Source: Parapedobacter pyrenivorans_A (GTDB lineage: Bacteria > Bacteroidota > Bacteroidia > Sphingobacteriales > Sphingobacteriaceae). Taken from it: 64,000 nucleotides of DNA. Under the pieces are notes generated by a model. It was given only the letters and a program-made list of their open reading frames with translations, did no database searches and had not been told where the DNA came from. Positions 1-7,942 of this stretch are shown here, piece by piece (position 1 is the first letter of the stretch; every line of letters starts with the position of its first letter). The DNA is taken from assembly GCF_041925275.1 (NCBI RefSeq), contig NZ_JBHEUZ010000005.1, positions 229,718 through 293,717 of the forward strand, in the 5' to 3' direction. Both the position numbers and the translations under genes were made by a program.

Positions 1-1
1 C

Positions 2-376
2 TTTGGAATGCAGGTGACCCGAGTCAAGTTTTTCGGCAGGCAGATCATCAAAAATGAGCAAATAGAGAAAACGCATTCGTTTTATGCCAAATACGGCAGC
101 AAGACCATCGTTATCGCCCGCTTCGTGCCGATTGTTAGAACGCTGGCACCGTTTGTAGGCGGAATCGGAAGAATGAACTACGGTACTTTTCTTACATACA
201 ATGTGGTGGGGGCCGTGCTGTGGGTAGTGGGTATTACGCTGGCCGGCTATTTCCTAGGCAATATCCCCATTATCCGGGATAATTTCTCGAAAGTCGTCAT
301 CCTGATTATCATTCTCTCCATCCTACCCATCATTTTTGAGGTGGTGAAAGAGAAATTCAAGAAAAACGCGGCATAG
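2..376 (+). CDS. DedA/SNARE-associated family membrane protein, C-terminal part (5' end outside window)
   Basis: The reading frame is open to the first base of the window, so the N-terminus is missing. The visible part carries a DedA-like block in which a basic stretch and a helix ending in HSFYAKYG lead to RFVPIVRTLAPFVGG, the conserved Arg/Pro-rich re-entrant segment of the family. Two hydrophobic helices follow, and the tail is basic. DedA proteins are inner-membrane proteins implicated in lipid (undecaprenyl phosphate or phospholipid) flipping and membrane homeostasis; the substrate of this one is not visible. The CAP-protein gene follows in the same direction after about 30 bases. Confidence 0.85.
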   Translation, partial: FGMQVTRVKFFGRQIIKNEQIEKTHSFYAKYGSKTIVIARFVPIVRTLAPFVGGIGRMNYGTFLTYNVVGAVLWVVGITLAGYFLGNIPIIRDNFSKVVILIIILSILPIIFEVVKEKFKKNAA

Positions 377-409
377 TCCTTGCCTATATCTTGCAACAAT
401 ATTTCGGCT

Positions 410-991
410 ATGAGGATAATGGCATGTTTGACCGCGTTTTGGCTTTTTTGCTCCTTTTCAGCACGCGTACCGGACCATCCAAGGATTGACCGGCAGGAAG
501 CGAGGTCGGCCTTTCTCTTGCTCAACAAGATCCGTCTGGACCCCCGTGCGTATCAGCGGGAACTCCATCTGAACCCCCGCGCCCAAATCGCCCAAACACC
601 CTTAAAATGGAACACGACACTCGCCGGCGTGGCCGAAAGAAAGGCTCTTGATATGGCCCGGCGCGATTACTTCGACCATACCGACCCGGATGGGTTCGGC
701 CCCAATTTCCACATCAACAGAGCCGGTTATACATTGAATCCCGACTGGCTGAAGCGTAAAAACGCCAATAACTTTGAATCCATCGGTGCGAACCACCCGT
801 CGGCCGTCGACGGTATAAAAGCGATGATTGTCGGCCGGAACTCCCCCGGATTCGGTCACCGCAAGCACCTACTCGGTATGGACCAGTGGAATGCTTCCTT
901 GCAGGATATCGGCATCGGCTATGTACGCGCCCGTTCAGGAAGCACCTACCAATCCTACCTATGTGTGATTATCGCCAAGCACGATTGGTAA
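410..991 (+). CDS. CAP/SCP-domain secreted protein
   Basis: The protein has about 193 residues. I chose the ATG at 410 rather than an upstream ATG at 380 because it gives a compact signal peptide (MRIMACLTAFWLFCSFSA). The mature part is a CAP (cysteine-rich secretory, antigen 5, PR-1) domain: an early helix with LLNKIRLDP, the block RRDYFDHTDPDGFGP that supplies the usual histidine, and GHRKHLLG near the second histidine site. The end, SYLCVIIAKHDW, matches the final strand. Bacterial CAP proteins are extracytoplasmic and their activities are poorly defined. Nothing in the neighbourhood (DedA upstream, yicC downstream) gives a specific role. Confidence 0.8.
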   Translation: MRIMACLTAFWLFCSFSARVPDHPRIDRQEARSAFLLLNKIRLDPRAYQRELHLNPRAQIAQTPLKWNTTLAGVAERKALDMARRDYFDHTDPDGFGPNFHINRAGYTLNPDWLKRKNANNFESIGANHPSAVDGIKAMIVGRNSPGFGHRKHLLGMDQWNASLQDIGIGYVRARSGSTYQSYLCVIIAKHDW

Positions 992-1096
992 GGAATAACC
1001 ATCGATTGCCGAAAGCACGCCCCGGACTGTTTCGTTTCCGCCAAATAAAAACTTCTTCGGGCGGCGGAGAGATCGATAAATTTGAGTAAATTTATC

Positions 1097-1104
1097 TAAG
1101 TTTG
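1097..1104 (+). promoter_or_regulatory. TAAGTTTG, Bacteroidota -7 box of yicC
   Basis: The sequence TAAGTTTG fits the Bacteroidota -7 consensus TAnnTTTG. The yicC ATG follows only three bases later, so a transcript from this box would have little or no leader. Confidence 0.5.
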
Positions 1105-1107
1105 CAC

Positions 1108-1983
1108 ATGATCAAATCCATGACTGGTTACGGCATAGGGACCAGAGACAACCAAGAGGTAAAGTATACCGTAGAAATAAAATCGCTGAACTCAAAGTTC
1201 CTGGAGCTCAACCTGCGGCTTCCCAAAGCGTTCTCGGACAAAGAGCTTTCCCTGCGGGGCGAGTGCTCCCGGCTGATCGAGCGGGGCAAGGTAAACCTTG
1301 TGGTAAGCGTGGAATACATTGACCAGGCAGCAGGCGCAGCAACCATCAATGCAGCGTTGCTTAAGAACTACTATGGTCAGCTAACGGCCGTCGCGAAAGA
1401 TCTGGGCACCGAAACGGGCAACTTGTTTGAACTCGCGCTCAACATGCCGGAGGTAATCAGCCATAACGAGGAGGAAGCTGGCGAAGAGGAGGCAGCCTTG
1501 CTCATCGGTGCGTTCCAGGATGCGGTGGCGCAACTCAACCGCTTCCGGGCCGACGAGGGTTCCGTGCTTAAGCAGGACCTTGCGGCGCGGGCACAGGGCA
1601 TCCAGCATTTGCTCGCTGAGGTGGAGGCCGTGGAGACCGACCGTATCCCCCTCATCCGCGACCGCATAGGCCAATACCTTGATGAGGCCGTGGGCAAAGA
1701 GCATGTGGACAGGAACCGCTTCGAACAGGAGCTTATCTTTTATATCGACAAGCTGGATATCACTGAAGAGAAAGTGCGCCTCCGCAGCCATTGCAACTAT
1801 TTCCTCCAAGCCCTCGAAGATGCTGATGCGAATGGGAAGAAGCTGGGTTTCATTTCACAGGAAATGGGGCGCGAAATAAATACCCTTGGCTCGAAGGCCA
1901 ACCATGCCGGTATCCAGCAAGTGGTGGTACGGATGAAAGAAGAGCTCGAAAAGATCAAGGAACAACTGCTAAACGTACTGTGA
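1108..1983 (+). CDS. yicC: YicC/YloC family endoribonuclease
   Basis: The product has 291 residues, the usual length. It opens with the hallmark MIKSMTGYG, continues with an N-terminal domain (LNSKFLELNLRLP) and ends with the C-terminal DUF1732 region (KLGFISQEMGREINTLGSKAN). An upstream TTG in frame at 1102 is possible, but the ATG at 1108 starts exactly at the family consensus. YicC proteins are ribonucleases linked to small-RNA turnover and stress survival. The gene is followed almost immediately by gmk, a common arrangement, and then by nadD. Confidence 0.92.
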   Translation: MIKSMTGYGIGTRDNQEVKYTVEIKSLNSKFLELNLRLPKAFSDKELSLRGECSRLIERGKVNLVVSVEYIDQAAGAATINAALLKNYYGQLTAVAKDLGTETGNLFELALNMPEVISHNEEEAGEEEAALLIGAFQDAVAQLNRFRADEGSVLKQDLAARAQGIQHLLAEVEAVETDRIPLIRDRIGQYLDEAVGKEHVDRNRFEQELIFYIDKLDITEEKVRLRSHCNYFLQALEDADANGKKLGFISQEMGREINTLGSKANHAGIQQVVVRMKEELEKIKEQLLNVL

Positions 1984-1988
1984 CCCGC

Positions 1989-2561
1989 ATGGAAGGCAAA
2001 CTTATCATATTCTCTGCACCCTCCGGCGCCGGTAAAACCACCATCGTGAAGCGCCTCTTGGCAAAGCACCCCGGCAAAATCTCGTTTTCCATTTCGGCCA
2101 GCACGCGCCAAGCACGCGCCGGCGAAGTAAATGGCAAGGATTATTATTTCATCTCCAAGGAAGAGTTTCTCCACCGGGTTGCCAAAAAAGAGTTCATTGA
2201 GTTTGAAGAAGTCTATTCGGGCACGTTTTACGGTACATTGCGCGCCGAGGTAGACCGTATTTGGGCCTTGGGCAGGCATGTTATCTTCGACATCGACGTT
2301 GAGGGGGGGCTGCACCTGAAACGCAAATTCGGCGATCGCGCATTGGCGGTATTCGTGCAGCCACCGTCACTGGATGTGCTAGCACAGCGCCTCCGCGGAC
2401 GCGGCACAGACAGCGAAGAAAAGCTCCAAGAGCGCATCGTAAAAGCGGAAAAGGAGTTGGGTTATGCGCATCGGTTCGACGTTATCCTGCAAAACGACGA
2501 CCTGGAGAAAGCTTGCACGGAAGCCGAACGGCTGCTGCTCGCCTTCCTCCAGGAAACATAA
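1989..2561 (+). CDS. gmk: Guanylate kinase
   Basis: Guanylate kinase phosphorylates GMP to GDP with ATP. The 190-residue product starts MEGKLIIFSAPSGAGKTT, with the P-loop in the expected place. STRQARAGEVNGKDYYF is the GMP-binding motif and VIFDIDVEGG follows the core pattern. A GTG nine bases upstream (1980, overlapping the yicC stop) is also in frame, but the ATG fits family N-termini better. The gene forms a probable operon with yicC and nadD. Confidence 0.95.
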   Translation: MEGKLIIFSAPSGAGKTTIVKRLLAKHPGKISFSISASTRQARAGEVNGKDYYFISKEEFLHRVAKKEFIEFEEVYSGTFYGTLRAEVDRIWALGRHVIFDIDVEGGLHLKRKFGDRALAVFVQPPSLDVLAQRLRGRGTDSEEKLQERIVKAEKELGYAHRFDVILQNDDLEKACTEAERLLLAFLQET

Positions 2562-2569
2562 ACAGGCAT

Positions 2570-3148
2570 ATGCAGCGCATCGGGTTGTTTTTCGGATCGT
2601 TCAATCCCATTCACACGGGCCACTTGATCATTGCCAATTACATGGCCAACTATACGGAATTGGATGAGGTGTGGCTGGTTGTTACCCCCCATAACCCGTT
2701 TAAAAAGAAAGATTCGTTGATCAATCAATACGATCGCCTGGAAATGGTCAACCTGGCCCTCGAAAAGGCGGAGAACATCCGAAGCAGCACCATTGAGTTT
2801 TCCCTGCCGCAGCCCTCGTACACGGTCGACACATTGGCCCACTTGCGCGAGAAACACCCCGAAAAGGCCTTCGTGCTCATCATGGGTTCAGACAACCTGG
2901 TCTCGCTCCATAAATGGAAGAACCATGAAATCATCCTCCGGGACTACCGGATCTTGGTCTATCCCCGGCCCGATTATCCCGCTCCCGCCAAGTTGGCCGA
3001 GCACCCGTCGATTACCGTTACAGATACACCTCTCATGGAGTTTTCATCCACCTTCATACGGAATGCGATGAAGGACGGTAAAAACATCCGTTACTTCGTG
3101 CCCGACAGCGTGATGGCGTTCATCGAAAACAAAGGGCTGTATCGGTAG
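2570..3148 (+). CDS. nadD: Nicotinate-nucleotide adenylyltransferase
   Basis: NadD transfers AMP from ATP to nicotinate mononucleotide in NAD synthesis. The ATG at 2570 gives 192 residues beginning MQRIGLFFGSFNPIHTGH, which contains the nucleotidylyltransferase signature ending in TGH. Near the C-terminus SSTFIRNAM matches the second ATP-binding motif (SSTxIR). The gene lies 8 bp after gmk and its stop abuts the convergent kduD stop with no spacer. nadA and nadB are elsewhere in the window, so much of de novo NAD synthesis is encoded nearby. Confidence 0.95.
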   Translation: MQRIGLFFGSFNPIHTGHLIIANYMANYTELDEVWLVVTPHNPFKKKDSLINQYDRLEMVNLALEKAENIRSSTIEFSLPQPSYTVDTLAHLREKHPEKAFVLIMGSDNLVSLHKWKNHEIILRDYRILVYPRPDYPAPAKLAEHPSITVTDTPLMEFSSTFIRNAMKDGKNIRYFVPDSVMAFIENKGLYR

Positions 3149-3916
3149 CTACCTCCCCATCCATCCGCCGTCCACCGTCAGTACCGTTCCATGGACGTAA
3201 TTTGCCGCCTCGGAGGCAAGGAACACGGCCGGTCCCTTGAAATCGTCCGGTTCGCCCCAACGACCTGCCGGTATACGCTCTAAAATGGCGCGGCTGCGGT
3301 CCGCGTCGTTACGCAGGGCTTCCGTGTTGTCGGTAGCGATATATCCCGGTGCAATGGCATTTACATTTACCCCCTTGGAGGCCCACTCGTTGGCAAATGC
3401 CTTGGTTAGCTGGCCGATGGCTCCCTTTGAAGCTGCATAGCCGGGCACGTTGATGCCGCCTTGGAAGGTGAGCAACGAAGCCGTGAAGATAATCTTCCCG
3501 CTTCCCTGCGCCACCATGCCCTTACCTATTTCGCGGGTAAGGATGAACGGTGCGTTCTGGTTGATCTCGATGACCCGATCCCAATAATCATCCGGGTGTT
3601 CGGCTGCGGGTTTACGCAGAATCGTCCCCGCATTGTTAAACAGGATATCGATGCGGGGGTGGTTGGTCCTCACCTCGTCAATAAACGCGTAAAGCGACTC
3701 CCGGTTGCCAAAGTCGGCCTGGTAGGCGTAGAAGTGCCGGCCGTTGGCTTCCACCGCCCGCGCGACATCACTTCCCTGCAGCTCGAGCGATGCCGAAACA
3801 CCGATAATGTCTGCCCCGGCCGCGGCAAGCCCCTCGGCTATCGCCTTGCCAATGCCCCGCTTACAACCGGTTACCAACGCAACCTTTCCTCCTAGATCGA
3901 ATGTGTTTTTTGCCAT
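3149..3916 (-). CDS. kduD: 2-dehydro-3-deoxy-D-gluconate 5-dehydrogenase (KduD-type SDR)
   Basis: KduD reduces 2,5-diketo-3-deoxygluconate to KDG, the step after KduI in uronate (pectin-type oligomer) breakdown. The 255-residue protein is a classical SDR: GKVALVTGCKRGIGKA is the dinucleotide-binding loop, NNAG is present, and YAASKGA carries the catalytic Tyr and Lys. An ATG at 3940 is possible, but the start at 3916 (MAKNTFDLGGKVAL) matches the family. It is the last gene of a minus-strand run with the DUF4861 gene and kduI. General SDR activity is certain; the exact substrate rests on sequence style plus the kduI neighbour. Confidence 0.88.
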   Translation of the reverse strand: MAKNTFDLGGKVALVTGCKRGIGKAIAEGLAAAGADIIGVSASLELQGSDVARAVEANGRHFYAYQADFGNRESLYAFIDEVRTNHPRIDILFNNAGTILRKPAAEHPDDYWDRVIEINQNAPFILTREIGKGMVAQGSGKIIFTASLLTFQGGINVPGYAASKGAIGQLTKAFANEWASKGVNVNAIAPGYIATDNTEALRNDADRSRAILERIPAGRWGEPDDFKGPAVFLASEAANYVHGTVLTVDGGWMGR

Positions 3917-3943
3917 TTCATTGAAGCTAATAGAATCCAACCA

Positions 3944-5074
3944 TTACTTAATCTCCACCTGCAATGGTGATGCCAGCCGGTTCTTTACCGTCCGCAGGTA
4001 AGCGAACCAGTCGTTGGCCGATGTGATTTTCCCCGCCCGGTCCCACGCACCGCCATTGTAATACACGATGGGTTCGCCATCATGTGCGGTAAGTACCGTG
4101 AGGTACTGCGTGGGCTGTTCGATGAGCTGTTCGGACGGACCATCGGCGAGTACCACGCCCACACCGGTGGTGCCATGTTTGTCGTCCGTTGGTTCCCAAT
4201 AGCCGAACATCCCGTTATTTCCCTCGTGAAGCAGCTGGCCCGCTTGCGCCCGGCGTGACACGCCGATCGCTACGGGAAGCTCGCCATCCCCATCGACCGT
4301 ATACGTTACCTCCACACGGTTCAGTTGTGAGCCCACATCCAAGGTATACCGTTTGCTCACCGACACGGTCTTTCCGCCGACCTGCCAGGGCTCGTAGTCC
4401 AGCTGGAACGTTGTGCGCAGCGGGCCGTTGTCCAATACGTTGTGCCCGCGATAGTGTTTCGAATAGACCACCTCCTTGCCCACTAGTGGGGCGATGTCGC
4501 CCGCACCCAATGTCATGCCCACGGAATAGTAATCCATTCCCTCGCCGTGGTCGGTATGGTAGTCTCCATGGGCATACCATTTATCCACGACCAAATCGGT
4601 GGTGCGTTTTGACCAAAGGTCTATCCCCTGTGCGTCGTCGGGCCGGCCTTCCAGGGCCTTGCCATACATCCGGAAAGCGACTACGTCATTCTCCCATGCG
4701 AAGTCGTCATACCGTTCGGGTACGTAACGGGCAAATGTCCCTGCCGCTACCGGCGCCGGTGCCGATCCCTCCACCGCTAACGTTATGTCGCCCGATGCCG
4801 GTACAGACACATAGAGCAATATGTTCTGTGGCGAGGGGGTCCCTTTGGTTTCCAGTTGGTAAGGTATTTCAGCACCGCTTTCCGCATTTACCACCCTGAA
4901 CAGGCTATCGGCACCAAAGGCCGCCGTAAACTCACCATATGGAACGGCAACCAGCTCATGGCGTTCGGCATCCAACGGGTTGGTAATCACGATGGCCTTA
5001 GGTTGTTCCCCGCCCCCACAGGCCACTGCTGCCACTACCAGTGGCAGCAAACTGTAAACTTTTAATCTTTCCAT
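3944..5074 (-). CDS. DUF4861-type lipoprotein of the uronate cluster
   Basis: The protein has 376 residues from the ATG at 5074; longer starts would extend it into the kduI end and spoil the signal peptide. MERLKVYSLLPLVVAAVACGGG is a lipoprotein signal with the acylated Cys in the AVAC box. The rest is a beta-rich domain of the DUF4861 type, with conserved-looking patches such as KWYAHGDYHTDHGEG and the ending NDWFAYLRTVKNRLASPLQVEI. The biochemical role is unknown. Its place between kduI and kduD (20 bp and about 27 bp gaps) suggests a periplasmic or outer-membrane part in handling uronate-containing glycans. Confidence 0.75.
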   Translation of the reverse strand: MERLKVYSLLPLVVAAVACGGGEQPKAIVITNPLDAERHELVAVPYGEFTAAFGADSLFRVVNAESGAEIPYQLETKGTPSPQNILLYVSVPASGDITLAVEGSAPAPVAAGTFARYVPERYDDFAWENDVVAFRMYGKALEGRPDDAQGIDLWSKRTTDLVVDKWYAHGDYHTDHGEGMDYYSVGMTLGAGDIAPLVGKEVVYSKHYRGHNVLDNGPLRTTFQLDYEPWQVGGKTVSVSKRYTLDVGSQLNRVEVTYTVDGDGELPVAIGVSRRAQAGQLLHEGNNGMFGYWEPTDDKHGTTGVGVVLADGPSEQLIEQPTQYLTVLTAHDGEPIVYYNGGAWDRAGKITSANDWFAYLRTVKNRLASPLQVEIK

Positions 5075-5093
5075 AATCAGTCCTTTAGACGGG

Positions 5094-5936
5094 TTACTTG
5101 AGCTCCGGAATGGCACATCCGTCCATGTCGCCATAGTCCATGTTTTCGCCTGCCATACCCCAGATGAAGGTATAATTGCTCGTGCCCGCACCGGCATGCA
5201 CGGACCACGGCGGCGAAATCACCGCTTGCTCGTTTTGCATCCAGATATGGCGCGTTTCCTGTGGCTGGCCCATGAAGTGGCTTACCGATTGCCCCTCGGG
5301 CACCTCAAAGTAAAAATAAACCTCCATGCGGCGGTCGTGTGTATGCGCAGGCATGGTATTCCATATGCTCCCCGTTTTCAGTTCGGTCATACCCATCTGG
5401 AGCTGGCACGTATCCACCACGCTGGCTACCAGCAACTTATTGATGACACGGTGATTGGCGGTTTCCAGGCTGCCGAGCTCGACCACTTCCGCCTCCGCCT
5501 TGGTCACCTTTTTGGTTGGGTAGGCGTGGTGCGCCGGGGCCGAGTTAAGGTAAAACTTGGCCGGATTGGCGGCATCGTCACTCGAAAAGACCACTTCCTT
5601 GTTGCCTTTGCCTATGTAAAGCGCCTCCTTGAAGGCCAACGTATAAGCCGCTCCGTCTACCGTTACCTGTCCGCTACCGCCCACATTGATAATGCCCAGC
5701 TCACGCCGTTCGAGAAAATAAGGTGCCTTCAACGCATCAATGGTCTCCAACTTCAGCGATTTGCTTACCGGCTTCGCTCCACCGGCGATGTAACGGTCGT
5801 AATGGGTATATACCAACCGTATTTCGTCTTCGGCAAACACCGTTTCGATCAGGAAATTTTCCCGGAGCCCGGCCGTATCCAGGCTTTTCGTTTCCCCGGG
5901 ACCCAATGCATACCGGGTTTCATCATGTACACTCAT
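5094..5936 (-). CDS. kduI: 5-dehydro-4-deoxy-D-glucuronate isomerase
   Basis: KduI converts 5-keto-4-deoxyuronate, formed from unsaturated uronates, to 2,5-diketo-3-deoxygluconate. The 280-residue length matches the family. The cupin metal ligands are visible: two His in MPAHTHDRRMEVYFYF plus its Glu, and a His in WSVHAGAGTSNYTFIWG. It leads a minus-strand set with the DUF4861 lipoprotein and kduD. A LacI-type palindrome lies about 95 bp upstream of the start. Confidence 0.95.
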   Translation of the reverse strand: MSVHDETRYALGPGETKSLDTAGLRENFLIETVFAEDEIRLVYTHYDRYIAGGAKPVSKSLKLETIDALKAPYFLERRELGIINVGGSGQVTVDGAAYTLAFKEALYIGKGNKEVVFSSDDAANPAKFYLNSAPAHHAYPTKKVTKAEAEVVELGSLETANHRVINKLLVASVVDTCQLQMGMTELKTGSIWNTMPAHTHDRRMEVYFYFEVPEGQSVSHFMGQPQETRHIWMQNEQAVISPPWSVHAGAGTSNYTFIWGMAGENMDYGDMDGCAIPELK

Positions 5937-6029
5937 GTCCGTTTCTTATAGATTAATTATTTATATCCTGTTTTGCAATAACCACCCCTACCCGGTGGCG
6001 CGACTAAGGTAAGCACATTTTACAAAGGA

Positions 6030-6043
6030 TGCAAACGTTTACA
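6030..6043. promoter_or_regulatory. LacI-family operator-like palindrome upstream of kduI
   Basis: TGCAAACGTTTACA is palindromic except for one pair and has the central CG and AAACGTTT core typical of LacI/GalR operators. It lies in the 139-bp gap between the ALDH stop and the kduI start. A LacI-type regulator is encoded at 17.3-18.3 kb, but that pairing is inference. Confidence 0.55.
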
Positions 6044-6075
6044 CGGCTGTTTGAAAACTTCACGCACCCCATTGA

Positions 6076-7620
6076 TTACAGGTCAAACTTAATTCCCTGC
6101 GCCAATGGGAGCCCCTCGGAATAATTGATGGTGTTGGTTTGCCGCCGCATATACGCTTTCCACGCATCTGACCCGGATTCACGGCCGCCGCCGGTTTCCT
6201 TTTCACCTCCGAACGCCCCGCCTATCTCGGCACCCGACGTACCGATGTTGACGTTGGCGATACCGCAATCCGAGCCTTCCGCCGAGAGGAATTGTTCCGC
6301 TTGGCGGAGGTTGAGCGTCATGATGGCAGAGGAGAGCCCTTGCGGGACACCGTTCTGTATACGGATAGCGTCATCTAGCGCCGTATATTTCATAATGTAT
6401 AGAATGGGTGCAAACGTTTCGGTCTGCACAATGGCCATGTCCGGCGATACCTCGGCGATGCATGGCTTCACATAACAGCCCGACAGGTATCCAGGACCTT
6501 CCATCACACCGCCTTCCACGATGAAACGGCCGCCCTCGCCTTTGCATTTGGCGATGGCCCTCTCGTAACTGGCCACAGCATCCCGGTCGATCAGCGGCCC
6601 GACATGGTGCTGACCATCCAGCGGGTTCCCGATACGGAGCTGTGCGTAAGCGGCGACCAACCGTTCCTTAAATGCTTCGTAAACAGATTCCTGGATAATC
6701 AACCGACGCGTCGTGGTGCAGCGTTGTCCGGCCGTGCCCACGGCACCGAATACCGCCGCTGGCAGTGCGATGTTAAAATCGGCGTGTTCGGTGATGATCA
6801 ATGCATTATTGCCGCCCAGTTCCAACATACTTTTGCCCAGCCGCGACGCAACGGCCGCGGCAACGGCTTTGCCCATACGGGTGGAGCCGGTCGCCGAAAC
6901 CAACGCGATGCGGCGATCGTCCGCCAGCCGCTCGCCAAGTGCCCTGCCACCCTGTACCAAGCAGGAAATGCCCTCCGGCATGCCGTTCCTGCTTAATACG
7001 GCGGCGATGAGTGACTGGCAGGCCATCGCCGCAATCGGGGTTTTCTCCGATGGCTTCCACACGCACACATTGCCGCATACCCAGGCGATGGCGGCGTTCC
7101 AGCTCCACACGGCCACGGGGAAATTAAAAGCCGAGATAATACCCACCACACCCACCGGGTGCCATTGCTCGTACATCCGGTGGCCCCGTCGCTCCGACTG
7201 CATCGTAAGGCCGTAAAGCTGTCGGCTCAATCCCGTTGCGAAATCGCATATATCAATCATTTCCTGCACCTCTCCCAACCCCTCTTGGAGGCTTTTACCC
7301 ATTTCATACGATACCAGCGTACCCAGGTCCTGCTTGCGTTTGCGCAGCTCCTCCCCAAACTGCCTGACAATCTCGCCGCGCTGTGGGGCAGGCACTCGCC
7401 GCCACATGGCAAACGCCTCCTCCGCTTGGCGCACCACGTCATCGAACGCGCCGGGCGCTGTCTGCCCTACCGAAGCGATGCGCCGGCCGTCAACCGGCGA
7501 GCAGCTCTCGATGGAAGCGCCCTGGGAGGTGCCATGTGTGGTTCCTGTACTCCAAGCCGGGTTATCGGCCTTTATCGATAACCGCTCAAGTAGTTTCGAA
7601 ATATCGATTGTATCATCCAT
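6076..7620 (-). CDS. ALDH7-type aldehyde dehydrogenase (probable piperideine-6-carboxylate / aminoadipate-semialdehyde dehydrogenase)
   Basis: The protein has 514 residues. It has the ALDH signature LELGGNNALI with the catalytic Glu and TAGQRCTTTRR with the nucleophilic Cys. The extended NAD-fold segment GIISAFNFPVAVWSWNAAIAWVCGN is characteristic of the antiquitin (ALDH7) branch rather than the succinate-semialdehyde branch. Bacterial members (AmaB) oxidise L-piperideine-6-carboxylate or aminoadipate semialdehyde in lysine catabolism. No other lysine-degradation gene is visible, so the in vivo substrate is open. It is transcribed divergently from the TPR gene, and the kdu genes lie downstream across a gap that holds an operator. 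Confidence 0.85.
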   Translation of the reverse strand: MDDTIDISKLLERLSIKADNPAWSTGTTHGTSQGASIESCSPVDGRRIASVGQTAPGAFDDVVRQAEEAFAMWRRVPAPQRGEIVRQFGEELRKRKQDLGTLVSYEMGKSLQEGLGEVQEMIDICDFATGLSRQLYGLTMQSERRGHRMYEQWHPVGVVGIISAFNFPVAVWSWNAAIAWVCGNVCVWKPSEKTPIAAMACQSLIAAVLSRNGMPEGISCLVQGGRALGERLADDRRIALVSATGSTRMGKAVAAAVASRLGKSMLELGGNNALIITEHADFNIALPAAVFGAVGTAGQRCTTTRRLIIQESVYEAFKERLVAAYAQLRIGNPLDGQHHVGPLIDRDAVASYERAIAKCKGEGGRFIVEGGVMEGPGYLSGCYVKPCIAEVSPDMAIVQTETFAPILYIMKYTALDDAIRIQNGVPQGLSSAIMTLNLRQAEQFLSAEGSDCGIANVNIGTSGAEIGGAFGGEKETGGGRESGSDAWKAYMRRQTNTINYSEGLPLAQGIKFDL

Positions 7621-7685
7621 GCTTAGCTGGCTTTGCTTGGTACTGTGCTAATAACCCAAAGATACGTAATTCGATTAGTATTGCG

Positions 7686-7693
7686 TATCTTTG
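7686..7693 (+). promoter_or_regulatory. TATCTTTG -7 box upstream of the TPR gene
   Basis: An exact TAnnTTTG match, 250 bp upstream of the TPR start. Transcription from it would begin at about 7700, giving a long leader that includes the folded segment at 7694-7761. Confidence 0.5.
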
Positions 7694-7761
7694 CCCCGTT
7701 ATTTGGAGCCCACATAGCAGACGGTGGGTAGAAGAACAGGCATAGGTGTGGACAAAGCGGG
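7694..7761 (+). ncRNA. Candidate structured leader or small RNA (unidentified)
   Basis: An outer stem CCCGTT (7695-7700) pairs with AGCGGG (7756-7761), and GCCCACA (7708-7714) pairs with TGTGGAC (7747-7753) with one mismatch. They enclose about 32 bases rich in purines. It starts directly after a good -7 box. It does not show the GGAA-loop core of the signal recognition particle RNA or any riboswitch I recognise. The fold is hand-drawn and may be fortuitous. Confidence 0.25.
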
Positions 7762-7942
7762 TTGGATTATCGACAATCGCACGTACGGTAAACGATTGAT
7801 TTTCTATGGGTTTTCGCAGATTTTGCTAAATTGTTGAAAACTTGTGTTGACAATATCATCCGACAAACCCTATTTTGTTATCATCAAAACGCAGCTGAAG
7901 TAACGGTGTGCCTAAGTGTTAGTTCTTAAACAAGGAGTATAG

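Larger units (their letters stand above)
7621..7942. other. 322-bp divergent intergenic region (ALDH / TPR)
   Basis: The region contains no credible ORF. AAAGATACG and CGTATCTTT form an inverted repeat around 7659-7692, and the second arm carries a -7 box on the plus strand. A candidate structured RNA follows at 7694-7761. From about 7790 to 7942 it is AT-rich leader without a feature I can name. Confidence 0.6.

Noticed and set aside
1980..1988. GTG start for guanylate kinase
   Set aside because: The ATG at 1989 fits the family N-terminus; the GTG would add three residues overlapping the yicC stop.
6409..6422. Second LacI-operator-like TGCAAACGTTTCGG
   Set aside because: It lies within the ALDH coding sequence at conserved codons (ETFAP) and is only half palindromic.
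7694..7761. Signal recognition particle RNA
   Set aside because: The GGAA-loop core and its asymmetric AGCAG loop in the right order are missing.
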